Part shown: one piece after another, positions 34,702 through 44,272 of the stretch
Numbering within the stretch: position 1 is the stretch's first letter
How the letters are laid out: every line of letters starts with the position of its first letter
Assembly: GCF_019511345.1 (NCBI RefSeq)
Contig: NZ_JAEUAK010000013.1
Location: 100,821-164,820, forward strand
Source: Rhizobium mesosinicum
GTDB taxonomy: Bacteria; Pseudomonadota; Alphaproteobacteria; Rhizobiales; Rhizobiaceae
Direction of reading: 5' to 3'
DNA length: 64,000 nt
Made by a program: the position numbers and the translations under genes
Notes under the pieces: generated by a model
Databases searched by the model: none
The model's input: the letters and a program-made list of their open reading frames with translations, nothing else
Told to the model about the DNA's origin: nothing

Positions 34702-35535
34702 TTCATTCTCCCTTTGAAACAAAATCAACATATTTATATTGAAGCGCTACTGGCTTTCGCGGATTTGATTATTGGATATTTAATATATTGTAAACCCTGA
34801 TGACGAACGAAAAATGCCTATTGGAATAGATATACTTAACGCTCGTTCGCTCGTTAAAATTGCATCCTCGTATATGGAATCTAAGACGCTTGATGCTTAT
34901 GAAATACTCTTCATGATACTGTCACACGTGCAGGATTTCACGATTACCCGTATTTGCCGCAGCGCTCGCGTGCGGACCTGCCCGACGCAAGAACCTTCTA
35001 GCGCCTCTCCGTTTTTCTCCGAGTTGCGGATATGCTCTCAAATTCCCCAATCTTCGTGGCTGGCTAGAGCGATTCAGGCGCCCGCTCGATATCCTGAAAG
35101 TTGATTTCAGACTGTCAGCGCCTCAGCCGTTTTTTTGGGGATTCCGCCAGCGAGGCTGGCCTGCCTCAGAGGTGGATATCGGCAAGCTAGTCGATTGCTT
35201 CACATATATTTGCTGCACTGCAAACCGCTCCCGCTACAGAATCCGAGACGCCCGAAAACGTCTCACGGTAGCGCGGTAGACGTGTAAAAGTTAATCCAGC
35301 TCAGCGGAAACGCGAAGATCATCTCATTGAAATCAATGCATTTTTTATGTTTAGGCGCGTTTTGACGGTACGCTTTATTAAAAAAATCCCGTGGTGGCTA
35401 TTTCGAAAATGTCATATGCCCTATACAAACATGATCGAAATTGATCATCGACGGAACGTTCATTTTTTTGCGGTTGCGTAATCGGTGTAAATTTTCGACT
35501 ATCGCCGCAAAGTCACAAACAGCAGGAGCGTGCGA
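34702..35535. other. 834-base AT-rich divergent intergenic region
   Basis: This is the longest non-coding stretch before the last 600 bases. It separates the RTX gene from the AlgD-like gene and must carry both promoters. It is visibly AT-rich at both ends with a more GC-rich middle. A 96-residue plus frame (34814-35104) has no ribosome site and no recognisable content. The length suggests a complex regulatory region. Confidence 0.45.
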
Positions 35536-36801
35536 ATGAAAATTGCAATCTTTGGCCTTGGCTATGTCGGCCTCACAGGTGCCGGATGCCTGCTCAAAGA
35601 AGGTCATTCGATCGTCGGCGTGGAACCTCACGAAGACAAGGTAAAACTCATCCTTTCCGGCCATTCGCCAATCTACGAGCCGGGACTGGACGATCTGCTG
35701 GCGATGGGCCTGGCCGATAATCGTCTTACGGTCGTTTCGCAGGTCGGCAAATTGCTCTCGGAATGCGACCTTGCGATCGTCTGCGTTGGCACGCCGAGCG
35801 CGGCCGACGGCTCGCACAATATGACATTCATCGCAGAGGTCTCGCGCCAGATCGCTCTCAGCGTGGACCCCTCTCGCGAAAAACCGCTGACGGTCGTTTT
35901 CCGCAGCACGATCCGGCCGGGATCCATCGACGGGCTGATCGCGCCGATCTTCCGGGCGCATCTCGGCAAGGACTTCGCCAAGGCGGTGGAAATTGTCTAC
36001 AATCCGGAATTCCTGCGTGAATCCGTTGCGATCAAGGATTACTTCAATCCGCCAAAGATCGTTGTTGGAACCCAGAACGGCCAGCCCTCGGAGCGTATGA
36101 CCGAGCTCTACAAGAACATCGACGCGCCGATGTTCGTCACCGGTTATCGCGAAGCCGAATTTACCAAATTCGTCGACAACACCTGGCACGCGGTCAAGGT
36201 TGCGTTTGCAAACGAAATCGGGCGTGTGTGCGTTCAGCTCGATATCGACCCGCAGACCGTGCACAAGATATTCGTCTCGGACACCAAGCTGAACATCTCG
36301 CCTTACTACATGCGTCCCGGCGGTCCGTTCGGCGGCTCCTGCCTTCCCAAGGATGTCAGGGCGTTGGCCCATATCTCCGAAGAGGTCGGCGCCTTCAACC
36401 ACCTGGTCGATTCGTTGCTGCGTTCGAACGAAGCGCATAAGCGCTTCATCTTCGACTACGTTACACGCGATATCGCTCCGAAGGCGAATATCCTCATGCT
36501 CGGGCTGGCGTTCAAGGCGGAGAGCGACGATCTTCGTGAAAGCCCCCAGCTTAACCTTGCGCATAAGTTGATCACGGCCGGCTACAAGCTCAGCATTTAT
36601 GATCCAGCCGTCAAACCGACGCAATTGCTGGGCCAAAATATGGGCTATGCCTTCTCACATCTTCCATCCATCTCCGAGATCATGGTTTCCAAGGAAGACG
36701 TAGAGAGCACCGAATACGATCTGGTGATCGATACAAACGGCAGCTTGGCAAAGATAGACGTGAAAGCCGCAAAGACGGTTGACACAAATACTTTGCGCTA
36801 A
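35536..36801 (+). CDS. GDP-mannose 6-dehydrogenase (AlgD-like)
   Basis: It has 421 residues from the ATG at 35536, with AGGAG seven bases upstream. It belongs to the UDP-Glc/GDP-Man dehydrogenase family (FGLGYVGLTGAGCL, NPEFLRES, catalytic Cys 269 in GGSCLPKD). Several stretches match the GDP-mannose branch rather than UDP-glucose dehydrogenase: VDNTWHAVKVAFANEIG, DTKLNISPYYMRPG and GGSCLPKDVRAL parallel the AlgD motifs NVWHAAKVTFANEIG, DHKLNLSRYYMRPG and GGSCLPKDVRAL. It should oxidise GDP-mannose twice to GDP-mannuronic acid. It heads a rightward operon with a glycosyltransferase. A related sugar nucleotide substrate cannot be excluded. Confidence 0.85.
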   Translation: MKIAIFGLGYVGLTGAGCLLKEGHSIVGVEPHEDKVKLILSGHSPIYEPGLDDLLAMGLADNRLTVVSQVGKLLSECDLAIVCVGTPSAADGSHNMTFIAEVSRQIALSVDPSREKPLTVVFRSTIRPGSIDGLIAPIFRAHLGKDFAKAVEIVYNPEFLRESVAIKDYFNPPKIVVGTQNGQPSERMTELYKNIDAPMFVTGYREAEFTKFVDNTWHAVKVAFANEIGRVCVQLDIDPQTVHKIFVSDTKLNISPYYMRPGGPFGGSCLPKDVRALAHISEEVGAFNHLVDSLLRSNEAHKRFIFDYVTRDIAPKANILMLGLAFKAESDDLRESPQLNLAHKLITAGYKLSIYDPAVKPTQLLGQNMGYAFSHLPSISEIMVSKEDVESTEYDLVIDTNGSLAKIDVKAAKTVDTNTLR

Positions 36802-36817
36802 AACAGAAGAAGACGCC

Positions 36818-36839
36818 GTCGGCCTCTTCGGGGGCCGAC
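36818..36839 (+). terminator. Hairpin between AlgD-like and glycosyltransferase genes
   Basis: A 7-base stem (GTCGGCC / GGCCGAC) with an 8-base loop is followed by TCTTT. It ends 30 bases before the next gene. It may be a weak or partial terminator that lowers downstream expression. Confidence 0.55.
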
Positions 36840-36869
36840 TCTTTAAGAGTTACCAAGAGTAGGCAATCG

Positions 36870-38123
36870 ATGGCAATTCAGGAAACGTTCGATACAGCCC
36901 TTGATGACGCGACAGACGTCAGCGCCTTACCCCTGAAAGGGCGGAAAGTACTGATCATCGTGGAGAACCTGCCGGTTCCCTTCGACCGTCGCGTCTGGCA
37001 GGAAGCCCGGACTTTGACGGCGGCCGGTGCACAGGTCTGCGTCATCTGCCCGACAGGAAAGGGCTTCACGGAACGCTACGAGTGCATCGAAGGTATCCAC
37101 GTTTACCGGCACCCGCTGCCGCTTGATGCGAGCGGCGCGCTGGGTTACCTGCTGGAATATGGGGTTGCCCTCTTTTGGGAAACTGTCCTCGCCTGGAAGA
37201 TTTTCTTCCGACACGGCTTCGACACCGTTCATGGCTGCAACCCGCCGGATCTGATTTTCCTGGTTGCTCTGCAGTTCCGGCTTTTTGGCGTTCCCTATAT
37301 TTTCGACCATCACGACATCAATCCGGAACTCTACGAAGCCAAATATGAAAAGCGCGGCTTCTTCTGGCGGCTGATGTGCTGTTTCGAATGGATCACCTTC
37401 AAAAGCGCGCGTGTAGTCATCTCGACGAACGAAAGCTACCGGGAGATCGCTCAGGTGCGCGGAGGCAAGAAAGCCGACGACATCTACGTGGTCAGGAGTG
37501 GTCCGGATCTTTCTCGTTTCGTCGCCGTCGAGCCCAACCCGTCGCTTAAAAAGGGCCGGAAATATCTGGTTGGTTATGTTGGCGTTATGGGTGCCCAGGA
37601 AGGCGTCGATATCCTTCTGGACGCAGTTGCATACATTAAGAATCAGATGGGCCGTGATGACATTCAGTTCGTTCTCGTCGGAGGCGGTCCGAGCGCCAAG
37701 GGCCTTGCGGCCGATGCGGAAAGGATGGGCCTTTCGGAATGCGTAACCTTCACGGGACGCGTCTCCGACCACGACCTTCTCGAAGTGCTTTCAACGGCGG
37801 ATGTCTGCGTCAATCCTGATCGCGTCAACCCGATGAACGATAAGTCGACGATGAACAAGATCATCGAGTATATGGCGCTCGGCAAACCGATCGTTCAGTT
37901 CGACGTTACGGAAGGCAGGCGCAGCGCCGAAGAGGCTTCGCTTTATGCAAAGGCCAATGATGCGAAGGATTTTGCGGAGAAAATCGTCGCTCTCCTTGAG
38001 AACCCCGAAGAGCGCGCGCGGATGGGCGCTATCGGCAGGCAGCGCGTCGCTAGCAGCCTTGCGTGGCCTTACCAGATCCCCAACCTGATCGCAGCCTACA
38101 AGAAGGTAAAGCGTCAGGCCTGA
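36870..38123 (+). CDS. Glycosyltransferase family 4 (GT-B)
   Basis: It has 417 residues. The N-terminal half starts with VLIIVENLPVPFDRRVWQEARTL, common in GT4 enzymes of bacterial exopolysaccharide loci. The C-terminal donor half has VGYVGVMGAQEGVDILLDA, FVLVGGGPSAKGL and the E-x7-E type motif around IIEYMALGKPIVQFD. It transfers a sugar from a nucleotide donor to a lipid-linked acceptor at the cytoplasmic face. Placement 68 bases after the AlgD-like gene makes GDP-ManA one possible donor, which is inference. Confidence 0.9.
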   Translation: MAIQETFDTALDDATDVSALPLKGRKVLIIVENLPVPFDRRVWQEARTLTAAGAQVCVICPTGKGFTERYECIEGIHVYRHPLPLDASGALGYLLEYGVALFWETVLAWKIFFRHGFDTVHGCNPPDLIFLVALQFRLFGVPYIFDHHDINPELYEAKYEKRGFFWRLMCCFEWITFKSARVVISTNESYREIAQVRGGKKADDIYVVRSGPDLSRFVAVEPNPSLKKGRKYLVGYVGVMGAQEGVDILLDAVAYIKNQMGRDDIQFVLVGGGPSAKGLAADAERMGLSECVTFTGRVSDHDLLEVLSTADVCVNPDRVNPMNDKSTMNKIIEYMALGKPIVQFDVTEGRRSAEEASLYAKANDAKDFAEKIVALLENPEERARMGAIGRQRVASSLAWPYQIPNLIAAYKKVKRQA

Positions 38124-38146
38124 GCACTCTATAAGCACAAAGAAGA

Positions 38147-38177
38147 GCCGCATGAGCAATCGTCATGCGGCTTTTTG
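38147..38177 (+). terminator. Strong rho-independent terminator after glycosyltransferase gene
   Basis: A 9-base perfect stem (GCCGCATGA / TCATGCGGC) with a 7-base loop and a TTTTT tail lies 24 bases after the stop. Confidence 0.93.
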
Positions 38178-38296
38178 TTGCCCGCCTGCGCGTGGCCGGA
38201 AAGCCGCTCAGATGGCGTATTTCCTTCCATCTATATTCGCAATCTTAGAAGCGTTGTCTTGGGTTGGAGCCGATCAGCCTTCAAGCCCCGTGTCGG

Positions 38297-39592
38297 CTAT
38301 TCCTCGCGGAACGTGTGGTTCATTTGGTCTGTCAACGGCTTGGTCAGATAGGATATGACCGAGCGGTCAGCGACTTTGATGAAAATCTCGGCCGGCATGC
38401 CAGGATAGAGCGCCATGCCCTGCAGTTTCGCGAGGCTTTCCGGTTCCGGCTTGATACGCACAGGGTAGAATTTTGCGCCCGTGCGTTCGTCGGTAACGAC
38501 GTCCGGAGATACCGAAAGAACCTTGCCCCGAACTTCAGGTGTGGTGCGTTGGTCGAAAGCAGTAAATCGAACATCCACGTCCTGGTCGACATGCACCTGA
38601 TCGATATTGCGTGTCGCGATCTTGCCTTCCACCGTCAGCGCGCGATTGTCCGGTGCCAGCAGCATGAGCTGTTCACCCGGATTAACGACACCACCAACCG
38701 TATGGATTGAAAGCTGATAGACTCTGCCTGTCAACGGCGCCTTCACATCCAATCGCTGGAGCTGATCGAGAGCAGCAATCCGCCGCTCCTCCATCTCTGC
38801 GATCTTGGCTTCGACATCCGTCAGATCCTTGGAATTGTCGGCACTTTGATCAGCATCGAGCTGCAGTATCTGCAGCTTGATTTCTGCGATCTTACCTTCG
38901 GCCTGCGCACGAGCAGCAACCCGGCCGCCACGATTGCCATCAAGATCGGCCTTCTCACGTTTCAAGCTATTGATCTTCTGCATCGTAACGAGCTTTCTGG
39001 CATAAAGCTCTTCAGTCGCTGCCAGCTCTTCGTCAACGAGCGCTGTCGCCTCGTCGATCGCCTGCAATTGTATGGTGTCGCCCTTGATCTCTTCGGCGAG
39101 CTGCGCCGTTTTCTCTTCAAGCTGCTTCTTACGCCCCACCATCGAAGACTGGCGCGTCTTGAAGAGTTGCATTTCACCGTCGATCAGCAGCTTGTTCGCT
39201 TCCAGATCGACGCCCTTCGCCTCCAGTTCCTCGAACGAGAAACTGGGAGCCCCAAGACGCTCTGCCTGCAGCCGGCTTCGACGAACATAGAGCTGGGCAA
39301 GGCTGCTGTTGATGATACCGAGGTTGGCCTTTACCGACGTCCCGTCGAGTCGCAGCAAGATATCACCCGCTTGCACGTGCTCGCCTTCGCTGACGGAGAT
39401 CTCAGAAACGATACCGCCGACCAAATGCTGAATCTTCTTGACGTTGTCGTCGATGATGACAGTCGCGTCACCGACGACGGCATTCGAAAGCGTCGTCGTG
39501 GCTGCCCAGCCGCCAATGCTGCCCACAAGCACGATTGCCATTGCGATGACCATCACGGCATGGCGCCGAAGTGAATGTTGAGATTGTGACAT
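38297..39592 (-). CDS. prsE: Type I secretion membrane fusion protein (HlyD/PrsE family)
   Basis: It has 431 residues from the ATG at 39592. It has a short cytoplasmic N-terminus, one transmembrane helix (about 13-33), a lipoyl half-motif (VKKIQHLVGGIVSEISVSEGEHVQAGDILLRLD), a long coiled-coil (about 95-270), then the second half (LDVKAPLTGRVYQLSIHTVGGVV) and C-terminal RVKIKPE / GMPAEIFIK typical of PrtE/PrsE rather than drug efflux. It works with the ABC protein encoded immediately upstream and an outer-membrane TolC-like protein not seen here. Substrates are probably the RTX proteins at 33.8 and 41.7 kb. Confidence 0.93.
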   Translation of the reverse strand: MSQSQHSLRRHAVMVIAMAIVLVGSIGGWAATTTLSNAVVGDATVIIDDNVKKIQHLVGGIVSEISVSEGEHVQAGDILLRLDGTSVKANLGIINSSLAQLYVRRSRLQAERLGAPSFSFEELEAKGVDLEANKLLIDGEMQLFKTRQSSMVGRKKQLEEKTAQLAEEIKGDTIQLQAIDEATALVDEELAATEELYARKLVTMQKINSLKREKADLDGNRGGRVAARAQAEGKIAEIKLQILQLDADQSADNSKDLTDVEAKIAEMEERRIAALDQLQRLDVKAPLTGRVYQLSIHTVGGVVNPGEQLMLLAPDNRALTVEGKIATRNIDQVHVDQDVDVRFTAFDQRTTPEVRGKVLSVSPDVVTDERTGAKFYPVRIKPEPESLAKLQGMALYPGMPAEIFIKVADRSVISYLTKPLTDQMNHTFREE

Positions 39593-39601
39593 CACCACAG
39601 C

Positions 39602-41431
39602 TTACTGCTCCTGCGTATCGCCAACCACCTTGAGCGTCGGCGATCGATCTGCGTGGATCGGCTTGATGTCGCGACGCAAGATGCGCGCAAGCACCTCATC
39701 CTTGGGCCCGAATGCCGCGAGCTTCCCGTCACTCATCATCAGTACGAGATCGCAGCCTTCCAGTGCGCTCGGCCGATGCGCGACGATGAAGACGATGCCG
39801 CCCCGCCGGCGCACGGATAGAATGGCTTCAGCGAGAGCCGCCTCGCCCTCTCTGTCAAGATTGGAATTCGGTTCGTCGAGAACGACGAGGAAAGGATCCT
39901 TGTAAAGAGCACGCGCCAGCGCAATGCGCTGTCGCTGACCGGCAGAAAGCATCGAGCCGCTTGGACCGATCTGGGTTTCATAGCCCTTTGGAAGCCGCAG
40001 GATCATCTCGTGCACGCCGGCGATTTCGGCAGCGGCAATCACTGCAGTCGCCTCCGGCGCATGTTGAAAGCGCGAGATGTTTTCGGCGACAGTGCCGGAG
40101 AAAAGCTCGATATCCTGCGGGAGATAACCGATATGCGCACCGAGATCACCATCGTCCCATTGGTCCAGCGTGGCGCCGTCAAGGCGGACAGAACCGCGGT
40201 AGGACGGCCAGATGCCCGTCACGGCGCGTGCAAGCGATGACTTGCCGGAGGCGCTGGGACCGATCACCCCGACCGCACTGCCCGCATTGATCGAGAAGCT
40301 CACACCGGAAATAGTAATCTCCTGTTTGCCAGGCGGTCCGCTGACGAGCTGCTCGACGGTCAACTGGCGATAAGGGGCGCGCAATTTGAGCGGGCTGTCG
40401 TTCTCCGGCAGGTCGCGGAAGGCGCCCCTGAGCCGACCCCAGGCCTGTTGGGCCGCAACGAAGCCGCGCCAATTGGCAATCGCCTGCTCCACCGGCGCGA
40501 GCGACCGGGAAGTCAGGATCGACGACGCGATGATGATGCCGCCGGATGCCTGATTTTCAATGACCAGAACGGCACCGGTCGCAAGAACCGCAGATTGCAG
40601 CACCGCGCGGAAAATCTTGGAGATGGTCGAATAAACATTGCCTGTATCGGACGCCGTCCGCGAGGTCATCCGATAGGCATTATTCTGATCCAGCCACCTT
40701 TCGGCCAAATCTTTGCGCATTCCCATCGCCTGAACGACCTCGGCATTTCTCTGGGCAGCTTGGAGAAACGTATTCCGCCGGTTGCCAAGTTCGGTCGCCT
40801 GCTTCGAAGAGGTCTGAGCGCTTCTGTGTGTCAGGAATGTCAGGGCGATCAAAACAAGCGCACCGGCAATGGCAATAATGCCGATGATCGGATGAAACAT
40901 GAAGCAAATGGCGATGTAGAGCGGCATCCACGGCAGGTCCAGGAAGGCGGCCGGACCTGAACTCGAGAGGAAGCTGCGGACCTGGTCGAAATCCCGGAGC
41001 ATTTGCAATCCATCGCCTTCGACCTTTGTTTTGACAGGGGCCTTCATGACCGCCCTGAAAACACGCGCGCTCAGCACCTCATCGAAGACGCCGGATACAC
41101 GGACCAACATGCGGCTGCGCATGACTTCGAAGCCGCCCTGGAAAATATAGAGAAGCAGCGCCAGCAGCGACAAAGCAATCAGCGAGGGGACGCTACGGCT
41201 GGGAATGACCCGGTCGTAGACCTGCAGCATGAAGAACGAACCCGTGAGATAAAGGATATTGACGACCGCGCTTGCCAGCGCGATTGCCACCAGCGCGCTT
41301 TTGCAGCGCGAAAATGCCTCGGACCCTGGATCCTTCTTCGGCTGTCGTATGAAGCCCGCTATAACGTTATTCAACCTTCGACACCCTCTACAACTCTGCC
41401 TTCCGAAATCCCGTAGGCGATTTACTGTCAC
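39602..41431 (-). CDS. prsD: Type I secretion ABC transporter/ATPase (PrtD/PrsD family)
   Basis: It has up to 609 residues. A membrane domain with about six helices (around 45-330) is followed by the nucleotide-binding domain: Walker A GPSASGKSS, signature LSAGQRQRIALARAL, Walker B FLVVLDEPNSNLD and the histidine of VAHRPS. The dense pattern GYLPQDIELFSGTVAENI is typical of PrtD-type exporters. The gene stop lies ten bases before the fusion-protein start. The start is uncertain: GTG at 41431 and TTG at 41374 are both possible. It probably exports C-terminally signalled RTX proteins in one step across both membranes. Confidence 0.92.
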   Translation of the reverse strand: MTVNRLRDFGRQSCRGCRRLNNVIAGFIRQPKKDPGSEAFSRCKSALVAIALASAVVNILYLTGSFFMLQVYDRVIPSRSVPSLIALSLLALLLYIFQGGFEVMRSRMLVRVSGVFDEVLSARVFRAVMKAPVKTKVEGDGLQMLRDFDQVRSFLSSSGPAAFLDLPWMPLYIAICFMFHPIIGIIAIAGALVLIALTFLTHRSAQTSSKQATELGNRRNTFLQAAQRNAEVVQAMGMRKDLAERWLDQNNAYRMTSRTASDTGNVYSTISKIFRAVLQSAVLATGAVLVIENQASGGIIIASSILTSRSLAPVEQAIANWRGFVAAQQAWGRLRGAFRDLPENDSPLKLRAPYRQLTVEQLVSGPPGKQEITISGVSFSINAGSAVGVIGPSASGKSSLARAVTGIWPSYRGSVRLDGATLDQWDDGDLGAHIGYLPQDIELFSGTVAENISRFQHAPEATAVIAAAEIAGVHEMILRLPKGYETQIGPSGSMLSAGQRQRIALARALYKDPFLVVLDEPNSNLDREGEAALAEAILSVRRRGGIVFIVAHRPSALEGCDLVLMMSDGKLAAFGPKDEVLARILRRDIKPIHADRSPTLKVVGDTQEQ

Positions 41432-41736
41432 TCACCCAAGACGTCTTTCAAGACATACGATATTGACGTTACTGGAGTTACATCTCATGCCACAGAAAAT
41501 GAAGTAAAATAAACAGACGGTGAGACAAAATCGCTCCGTAGGTTTAATGCTGATACTCTCGGCCGCGAGTATTCCGCGACCTGGAGGGTAACTTGAAGGA
41601 GGTAAAAAGCCATTTCAGAGCCGCCTTTTTGGCTGAAACGTGCCGCCGACGGCCGAATTGCCGTAACGGCAAAGCCCCCGCACGACCGTCGGGCTGTCAG
41701 CCGCAAAATCCAGCACCTGATTTGGACGACCTGTCT
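41432..41736. other. 305-base gap between the beta-helix RTX gene and prsD
   Basis: All neighbours are on the minus strand. The left 150 bases are AT-rich and may hold a prsD promoter. Around 41640-41700 there are GC-rich inverted repeats just after the beta-helix stop that may act as a weak terminator. Open frames across it are chance. Confidence 0.4.
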
Positions 41737-44115
41737 TCAATAAGACAGAAGTACGTCATCGTAGCTGAAGAATGCTTTATTGGCTCCGATAAAGGCTATA
41801 TCTTGCGCAGCTTTATCACCCGATCCATCGGCATCATAAGATACGATACCGTTGGCCGAATTATAGATTATCTGCGGGCCGACGCCCGTCGCAAGCGCTC
41901 CGAGCTTGCTGACTACCACAAATGCCGACTGGTCGAGAATGTGGTCGCCGTTCGCATCAAGGCCCGCAAATATTGATTGCGACAAGGCTATCTTGTCGTC
42001 TTCGCTGAAATCCCAGATCGAATCTTTGTTGGTAGCGCCCATCTCGGAGAAATAGAAAGTGTCTGCCCCACCACCGCCAGTGAGAGAGTCGATGCCGCCA
42101 GCGCCGGCAATGGTGTTGCTCTGCGCGTTACCGGTGATCAGATTGCCAAGCGCGTTGCCGATCCCATCGATTTCAGCGTTCCCGCTGAGCCGCAAGTTCT
42201 CGACGAACGATTCATTGCGAAGATCCACGCTGACGCTTGACCATATCGCATCTTTGCCGCCAGCTGCCAGTTCCCCTGTGACATGATCTCGCACGTCATT
42301 GAAGACATAGCTGTCGTCGCCGGCAGAACCGTAATAAAGATCGGCCCCCTTGGCCGCAGCAAAGCTGTCAGCTTTATCCGTACCGGTGTGCGGAGTAGGC
42401 AACGGTAACGACGCCGAAGGATCGTCAGCGTTCCATTGCGCGGTCGCCGAAAGCGAGGTCTGGAGATTGCGTGTATCGAAGCCCGATGCACTCGCATTCT
42501 GGAGCGTGGCGAGCGTCGACCAGGCCTGGCCGTCATTGGCCTGCACGACGGCAGATGTCCCGCTTTGTACGACGCGGATATGGCCATCGGCAATAAGGTC
42601 GCTTCCGCTGCCCCAGCCAAACCGCGCGGCGAGCACCGAAACATCGATAACGTCGCCATTGCCGCCAACCTGAAAGTCGGTGATGATATCGCCGCCTTCG
42701 CTCAATGCATGATAGGCGAAGCGATCATGTCCGGCGCCGCCGGTCAGAAGATCAGCCATGTCGCCACCCCACAGATAGTCGTCACCGTCAGCGCCGGATA
42801 GATTGTCGGCGCCGCGACCGCCGAGAAGTTTGTCCGCTGCCGCCGTGCCGACCAGCGTATCATCGCCAGGCACGACCTTTGTCAGAATCTGCGTATTGAT
42901 GAATTTGACCATCGATTCGGGAATGTTGTATCCCTCCAGATAGCTCTCGAAGATGCTGTTCATGACGATATTCGCCTCGGGCGAATTCGATACCAGGAAC
43001 GCGTAGTTCTTGATTTCACGCAATATCAGGTTGTCTACAAGTGAATTGCGTCCGTCTCCGTCGCCATATTCGTAGAATTGTATGCCGTAGGCGTCGCCAG
43101 CACTTCCACTATTTGTGAAGGCGTTTCCTATGCCGCGAAAATCTCCGAACATTCTGGAATTGAAGGAGAGATCGTCCGTATAAACGCCGTTTCGGCTTTC
43201 GGAATGGAAATCATACGCTGAATTCGCCGCGTCGTAGACGACCGAATTTTTGGTCAGAAAACCGATCTCCGCCCCATAGCTCGCCGCACTTGAGGCATTC
43301 AGAGCCGTTCCTATACCCTGGACTACAACACCCTGGCCGACATGTTCGGCAAAAAGGCCGTTGATCTCGGTGCTCAGCGATGAGCCTGTATGAATACCGC
43401 AGTAGAGATTTGTGGCCGTAATGTCAGTCAGAGTGGCGTTGACGTTGTTAACGACGTTGACGCCGAAGCCGCCGTCTTTCACCGTGACATTGTCTACGAC
43501 GGTATCGACCAGATTGCGTATATGAAGGAGATCGGCAGTGGTTGCGTTATATTCGCCGGCTGCGCCATCGATGGTGCCGTTCTTGATCGTAAATTGACCC
43601 TCGGCATAGACCGTGGCGCGGACATTCGTCGCGTAGAGGTTCTGCTCGACCAGCGAGCCCTCCAGGGTGACGGTGTTGCCGTTGATGGCGATGACCTTGG
43701 CTGCCTGGCCAAGCTTGGTCGTCTGGCCCACGTCGCCCGGGTCGACATGATCTCCAGGCAAATTGTCGTCTGCGGTGACCTTTATCCAGCTGCCGACCGT
43801 TATGTTCTGCGGCAAGGACGCATAGGTGACCGTTGCATTGTTCGTTGCATCGGATCCGAGCGCGACGGTCTGCAGCGGCGACTCCGCGCCGAATACGCCG
43901 AGAACCCTTTCGGAGGCTGTGGCTTGGTGCAGCGTGCCGCCATTGAGATCTATGGTCACGTCACCTGATCCGACCGAAAGGTAAATCGTCTTGCTGAGGG
44001 TGATGTCGGCATCCTTGGCCAGAACAACCGTTCCACCCTCATTGGCAACAGTTGCTAGCGCCTTGCGCAATTCGGTTTCACCGGCTGTAGCATCGAGATA
44101 GATTGTCGTGGGCAT
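41737..44115 (-). CDS. Type I-secreted parallel beta-helix protein with RTX repeats (putative polysaccharide lyase/epimerase)
   Basis: It has 792 residues with a strong AGGAG site and no signal peptide. Residues about 1-400 look like a right-handed parallel beta-helix: an N-terminal cap (ATAGETELRKALATVANEGGTVVL), then many short strand-turn repeats (GTIDGAAGEY, VDNVTVKDGGFGVNVVNN). A DxH motif in SAYDFHSES and the YGIQFYEYGDGDGRNSLVDN stretch loosely recall secreted C-5 epimerases such as AlgE, but the full AlgE motif is not present. RTX nonapeptides follow near 420-465 and 660-690, with a C-terminal domain ending in VLLSY. It is probably exported by the adjacent PrsDE pair and acts on extracellular polysaccharide. 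Confidence 0.8.
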   Translation of the reverse strand: MPTTIYLDATAGETELRKALATVANEGGTVVLAKDADITLSKTIYLSVGSGDVTIDLNGGTLHQATASERVLGVFGAESPLQTVALGSDATNNATVTYASLPQNITVGSWIKVTADDNLPGDHVDPGDVGQTTKLGQAAKVIAINGNTVTLEGSLVEQNLYATNVRATVYAEGQFTIKNGTIDGAAGEYNATTADLLHIRNLVDTVVDNVTVKDGGFGVNVVNNVNATLTDITATNLYCGIHTGSSLSTEINGLFAEHVGQGVVVQGIGTALNASSAASYGAEIGFLTKNSVVYDAANSAYDFHSESRNGVYTDDLSFNSRMFGDFRGIGNAFTNSGSAGDAYGIQFYEYGDGDGRNSLVDNLILREIKNYAFLVSNSPEANIVMNSIFESYLEGYNIPESMVKFINTQILTKVVPGDDTLVGTAAADKLLGGRGADNLSGADGDDYLWGGDMADLLTGGAGHDRFAYHALSEGGDIITDFQVGGNGDVIDVSVLAARFGWGSGSDLIADGHIRVVQSGTSAVVQANDGQAWSTLATLQNASASGFDTRNLQTSLSATAQWNADDPSASLPLPTPHTGTDKADSFAAAKGADLYYGSAGDDSYVFNDVRDHVTGELAAGGKDAIWSSVSVDLRNESFVENLRLSGNAEIDGIGNALGNLITGNAQSNTIAGAGGIDSLTGGGGADTFYFSEMGATNKDSIWDFSEDDKIALSQSIFAGLDANGDHILDQSAFVVVSKLGALATGVGPQIIYNSANGIVSYDADGSGDKAAQDIAFIGANKAFFSYDDVLLSY

Positions 44116-44272
44116 TCGAAACTCCTGCTCAACAAAGCTGTAAGGCCAACCTGTGGGGAGCAGGGTTAAGATCTTCCTACAAGGATCGTTAAAGGTTTAA
44201 CCAAGCGGCGTTTTTCTGAGTAATCTTCACAAAAAGCATCTAGGCCGGGAAACATACAACCTCAACGGGATT

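Noticed and set aside
34814..35104. 96-residue plus-strand frame in the AT-rich divergent region
   Set aside because: No ribosome site and no recognisable content; likely chance in a control region.
35398..36636. 412-residue minus-strand frame across the AlgD-like gene
   Set aside because: Antisense shadow of a well-supported gene; low-complexity composition with many Arg, Asp and His and no recognisable domain.
41737..44115. Naming the beta-helix RTX protein as an AlgE mannuronan epimerase
   Set aside because: The diagnostic YxxDPHE motif is not present; only a DxH and general fold resemblance can be seen.
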